Positions 62,001 to 64,000 of a stretch of DNA of 64,000 nucleotides are shown piece after piece. A program made the position numbers and the translations under genes. Under the pieces are notes generated by a model. The model did no database searches and was not told the DNA's origin. It saw nothing but the letters and a program-made list of their open reading frames with translations. This DNA comes from Fusibacter paucivorans (lineage in GTDB: Bacteria > Bacillota > Clostridia > Peptostreptococcales > Acidaminobacteraceae), in contig NZ_JAHBCL010000003.1 in the NCBI RefSeq assembly GCF_018390735.1, positions 62,001-126,000 of the forward strand. The letters run 5' to 3'. Every line of letters starts with the position of its first letter. The stretch's first letter is position 1.

Positions 62001-62855
62001 ATGCATTTTTTCGTATTAGATGTTGAAACCGCCAACCGTGAAGCCGCCAGTGTCTGTCAAATAGGAATCGTCGAAGTTAAAAACGGCGACATTGTCAATA
62101 GATGGTCCATTCTCATCGACCCTGAAGGCCCTTTTGAGTATCACAATGTGCGCGTCCACGGGATAACACAGGAGCAAGTTTCCACTGCCAAAACTTTTCC
62201 GGCACACTATGATTTTCTCAGCAGTATCTTAACAGATCAATATGTCGTACAGCATACGAATTTTGACCAAATGGCAATGGATCAATCGTGCAGTCGCTAC
62301 GATCTGCCAATGCTGTCCATTAAATGGCTCGATTCATCCAGGATGGCGCGAAAACTCTGGCCGGAACACAAGGACTGCGGCTATGGTCTCAAAGCACTTT
62401 CTGATATTTTCGGTATTACCTTCAAGCACCACGACGCTTGTGAAGATGCCACTGCCACGGCAAAAATTGTTTTAGAAGCATTAAAATTGCCGAATCAAAG
62501 CATTGAGGGAATCTATCACCAACAGCTTTGTGAACCGAAGACCATTCGTTTCGAAAACGAAAAACTTACCTATGCACCAAATCCAGAAGGCCCTTTCTTC
62601 GGCAAACAGATATGTTTTACGGGAACACTCCAAATGCCGCGCAAAAAAGCAATGGACACTGCCTCTAAGCTCGGTTTCAAAATTGTTGATCATGTTACCT
62701 TCTACACAACTTACCTTATCGTCGGTAAACCGAGACGCAACCAAAAAACGCATAAAATTGACCGTGCAAATCAGCTGATCAAAAAAGGCGCTCCAATTCA
62801 CATCCTTACGGAACCCGAATTCAAAGCACAAATTTTGCAATTCGTCACTGAATAA
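62001..62855 (+). CDS. DnaQ-type 3'-5' exonuclease with C-terminal BRCT domain
   Basis: A 284-residue protein. Residues about 1-165 are a DEDD exonuclease like the polymerase III epsilon subunit: FVLDVETAN (Exo I), VVQHTNFDQMAMD (Exo II) and HHDACEDATATAKI (Exo III). Residues about 195-280 are a BRCT domain (GKQICFTGTLQMPRKKAMDTASKLGFKIVDHVTFYTTYLIVG). Stand-alone proteins of this type are thought to act in DNA repair or trimming. AAGGAGCTCAATC precedes the ATG. It stands alone just upstream of a tRNA gene. Confidence 0.92.
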   Translation: MHFFVLDVETANREAASVCQIGIVEVKNGDIVNRWSILIDPEGPFEYHNVRVHGITQEQVSTAKTFPAHYDFLSSILTDQYVVQHTNFDQMAMDQSCSRYDLPMLSIKWLDSSRMARKLWPEHKDCGYGLKALSDIFGITFKHHDACEDATATAKIVLEALKLPNQSIEGIYHQQLCEPKTIRFENEKLTYAPNPEGPFFGKQICFTGTLQMPRKKAMDTASKLGFKIVDHVTFYTTYLIVGKPRRNQKTHKIDRANQLIKKGAPIHILTEPEFKAQILQFVTE

Positions 62856-62944
62856 TACCGTGATCTATCAAAAGTGTGTTTTGACAGGATGCTTTTTCTG
62901 GAAAATATCTTTATTTTAATCTTTATTATCGCTTTACTTTATAG

Positions 62945-62950
62945 TATAAT
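62945..62950 (+). promoter_or_regulatory. Possible -10 box of the tRNA gene
   Basis: TATAAT lies 18 bases before the tRNA; the matching -35 (TTTATT, 62922-62927) is weak. Confidence 0.4.
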
Positions 62951-62968
62951 ATGTCTTGCGGCGTATTT

Positions 62969-63045
62969 GCATCCTTAGCTCAATTGGATAGAGTAGCGGA
63001 CTTCGAATCCGTTGGTTACAGGTTCGAGCCCTGTAGGGTGCACCA
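62969..63045 (+). tRNA. tRNA-Arg (anticodon UCG)
   Basis: A complete cloverleaf: acceptor GCATCCT/AGGGTGC (one G-U), D-arm TAGCTCAATTGGATAGAG, anticodon arm GCGGA-CTTCGAA-TCCGT with anticodon TCG, T-arm with GGTTCGAGCC, and an encoded CCA end. It decodes CGA (and other CGN codons by wobble). Confidence 0.95.
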
Positions 63046-63049
63046 TATA

Positions 63050-63087
63050 AAAACCCAAATCATTGTTTTGCAGTGATTTGGGTTTTC
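63050..63087 (+). terminator. Terminator of the tRNA transcript
   Basis: AAAACCCAAATCA and TGATTTGGGTTTT pair around a short loop, directly after the CCA end, with further Ts following. Confidence 0.85.
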
Positions 63088-63337
63088 TTATTTCTTATTT
63101 CTCATTTGCTCGTCACTTCCCCCTTCATTCATGTCTTTTCCGAAAAAAACGAAAATTGCTGTGAAGCCAAAATACCTATGCTATAATCAGTATATAACAA
63201 ACTGGTATCCTTCAAATTTTAATCCTTTCACGATAATATACTATTCATAGTACGTCAATTCAACCCCTTGTCGCGAAGGATCAATTATAGACAAAACTTC
63301 AATTACCTTATAACTGTTTATCGTTAGGAGGCCTCTC

Positions 63338-63526
63338 ATGGCAATTTTATCATTCTACTTCATCACGGCAATCATCATAAGTGTTCTCTTTGTCGTTCTC
63401 ATACTCACTTTATTTTTGAGAAAAAAAACAAATCGTTCGAAAACAATTTCTTTAAGCGGCTTAACGGATATGGAAGTAGAAGAAGTAAAACGCTATGTCG
63501 CTTCCATTCGCCAACGCCATGTATAG
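63338..63526 (+). CDS. Small single-helix membrane protein, unknown
   Basis: A 62-residue protein with one hydrophobic segment (about residues 5-27), then a basic stretch (RKKTNRSK) and an acidic/charged tail (TDMEVEEVKRYVASIRQRH). The orientation would leave the tail in the cytoplasm. TTAGGAGGCCTCTC precedes the ATG, so translation is likely. I do not recognise a family. It stands alone between the tRNA and a response regulator gene. Confidence 0.7.
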   Translation: MAILSFYFITAIIISVLFVVLILTLFLRKKTNRSKTISLSGLTDMEVEEVKRYVASIRQRHV

Positions 63527-63810
63527 AAGCATCTTTTATAATCCTATATAAAGGCTCTGCGCTGCCGAACACTTTTGTTATTCATTAAATCTAACTATAA
63601 ATCTAACTGTGGTATTCGTATTTTGTAATAGGTATTTAGACCTATTTTGTGATAGAATGTTCTTAATTGACAAAATAAGATATCTATCATGCATTCACTG
63701 CCGCCTTTATTCACTTTACACTGCATAGATTGCCGTTATTTGGGTATGCCTTTTTAACAGATATTATGCATTCGTAATCGCCCGTCTATTTAGCCAAAGG
63801 AGACCGTTAT
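63527..63810. other. Intergenic region upstream of the response regulator
   Basis: About 285 AT-rich bases. I see no gene; a promoter for the response regulator is expected here but none stands out. Confidence 0.4.
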
Positions 63811-64000
63811 GCTATCAAGAATACTCATTGTAGATGATTCTCTAATAGACAGGATCATGATACAAGAAATGCTTGCTGATTATGAGACAATCACCGCAGA
63901 GGGCGGTAGTGAAGCACTTGAAAAGCTTCGCACCGACAAAAGTGTCCAATTGGTCATCCTCGATTTAAACATGCCCGATATGAGCGGCTTCGAAGTGCTT
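63811..64000 (+). CDS. Response regulator receiver protein (partial, cut by window end)
   Basis: The 63 visible codons begin a receiver domain: ILIVDDSLIDR with the acidic pocket and LVILDLNMPDMSGFEVL with the phosphorylatable Asp. AAAGGAGACCGTT precedes the ATG. Any output domain lies beyond the window. Confidence 0.9.

Overview
The window looks like chromosome from an anaerobic or fermentative Firmicute of the class Clostridia. The evidence is strong AGGAGG-type ribosome binding sites, near-consensus TTGACA/TATAAT promoters with 17-18 bp spacers, a SAM-I riboswitch, a T-box leader on a class I lysyl-tRNA synthetase, mannitol-type PTS systems with a PRD regulator, and a sigma-54 activator. 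A sulfur- or thiosulfate-using, Fusibacter- or Acidaminobacter-like organism would fit, but that placement is inference. I saw no phage, insertion sequence, CRISPR array or rRNA.

Layout. (1) 1-8.0 kb, minus strand: a TRAP transporter (dctPQM) followed by a meta-cleavage-product hydrolase, an IclR regulator, 2-oxopentenoate hydratase, acylating acetaldehyde dehydrogenase and 4-hydroxy-2-oxovalerate aldolase. This is the lower half of an aromatic meta-cleavage pathway with no ring-cleaving oxygenase in the window. (2) 8.0-15.8 kb, minus: an MFS exporter, a MerR/zinc-ribbon/methyltransferase fusion, and a signalling run of HD-GYP, response regulator, histidine kinase, V4R sensor and diguanylate cyclase. 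(3) 16.0-18.8 kb, plus: SAM-I riboswitch, metA (Glu111, acetyl type) and metY, with a folded intergenic region between them. (4) 19.1-22.9 kb, minus: a GabD-type aldehyde dehydrogenase, and lysK behind a T-box. (5) 23.0-30.2 kb, minus: mtlR-like regulator, EIICBA, a 1-phosphofructokinase remnant with a large internal deletion, a polyol dehydrogenase, and a second EIICB. (6) 30.5-40.3 kb: a dCache-GGDEF protein, a WecE-like aminotransferase, two rhodanese lipoproteins (one with four domains), a GT39-like membrane protein, an ATP-grasp protein and a GT2 transferase. (7) 40.4-45.1 kb: a sulfur-trafficking cluster with three tusA genes (two encode identical proteins), two half-size YeeE/YedE membrane proteins, a thioredoxin-reductase-like flavoprotein and a divergent LysR. 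(8) 45.3-51.5 kb: a putative sigma-54-dependent operon (cyclase-family hydrolase, sodium:solute symporter fused to two winged-helix-like segments, beta-keto acid cleavage enzyme) with a divergent PAS-AAA-Fis activator, then a TetR regulator. (9) 51.8-61.9 kb, minus: an OYE/FadH-like reductase, an FtsX-type ABC exporter with its two-component system, and an SsuABC-like importer. (10) 62-64 kb, plus: a DnaQ-BRCT exonuclease, tRNA-Arg(UCG), a small membrane protein and a truncated response regulator.

The most interesting systems are the sulfur-relay cluster together with the rhodanese lipoproteins, the oxygenase-free meta-cleavage module coupled to a TRAP importer, and the transporter with a winged-helix tail under apparent sigma-54 control. 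All functions come from reading the translations and motifs; no database search was run.
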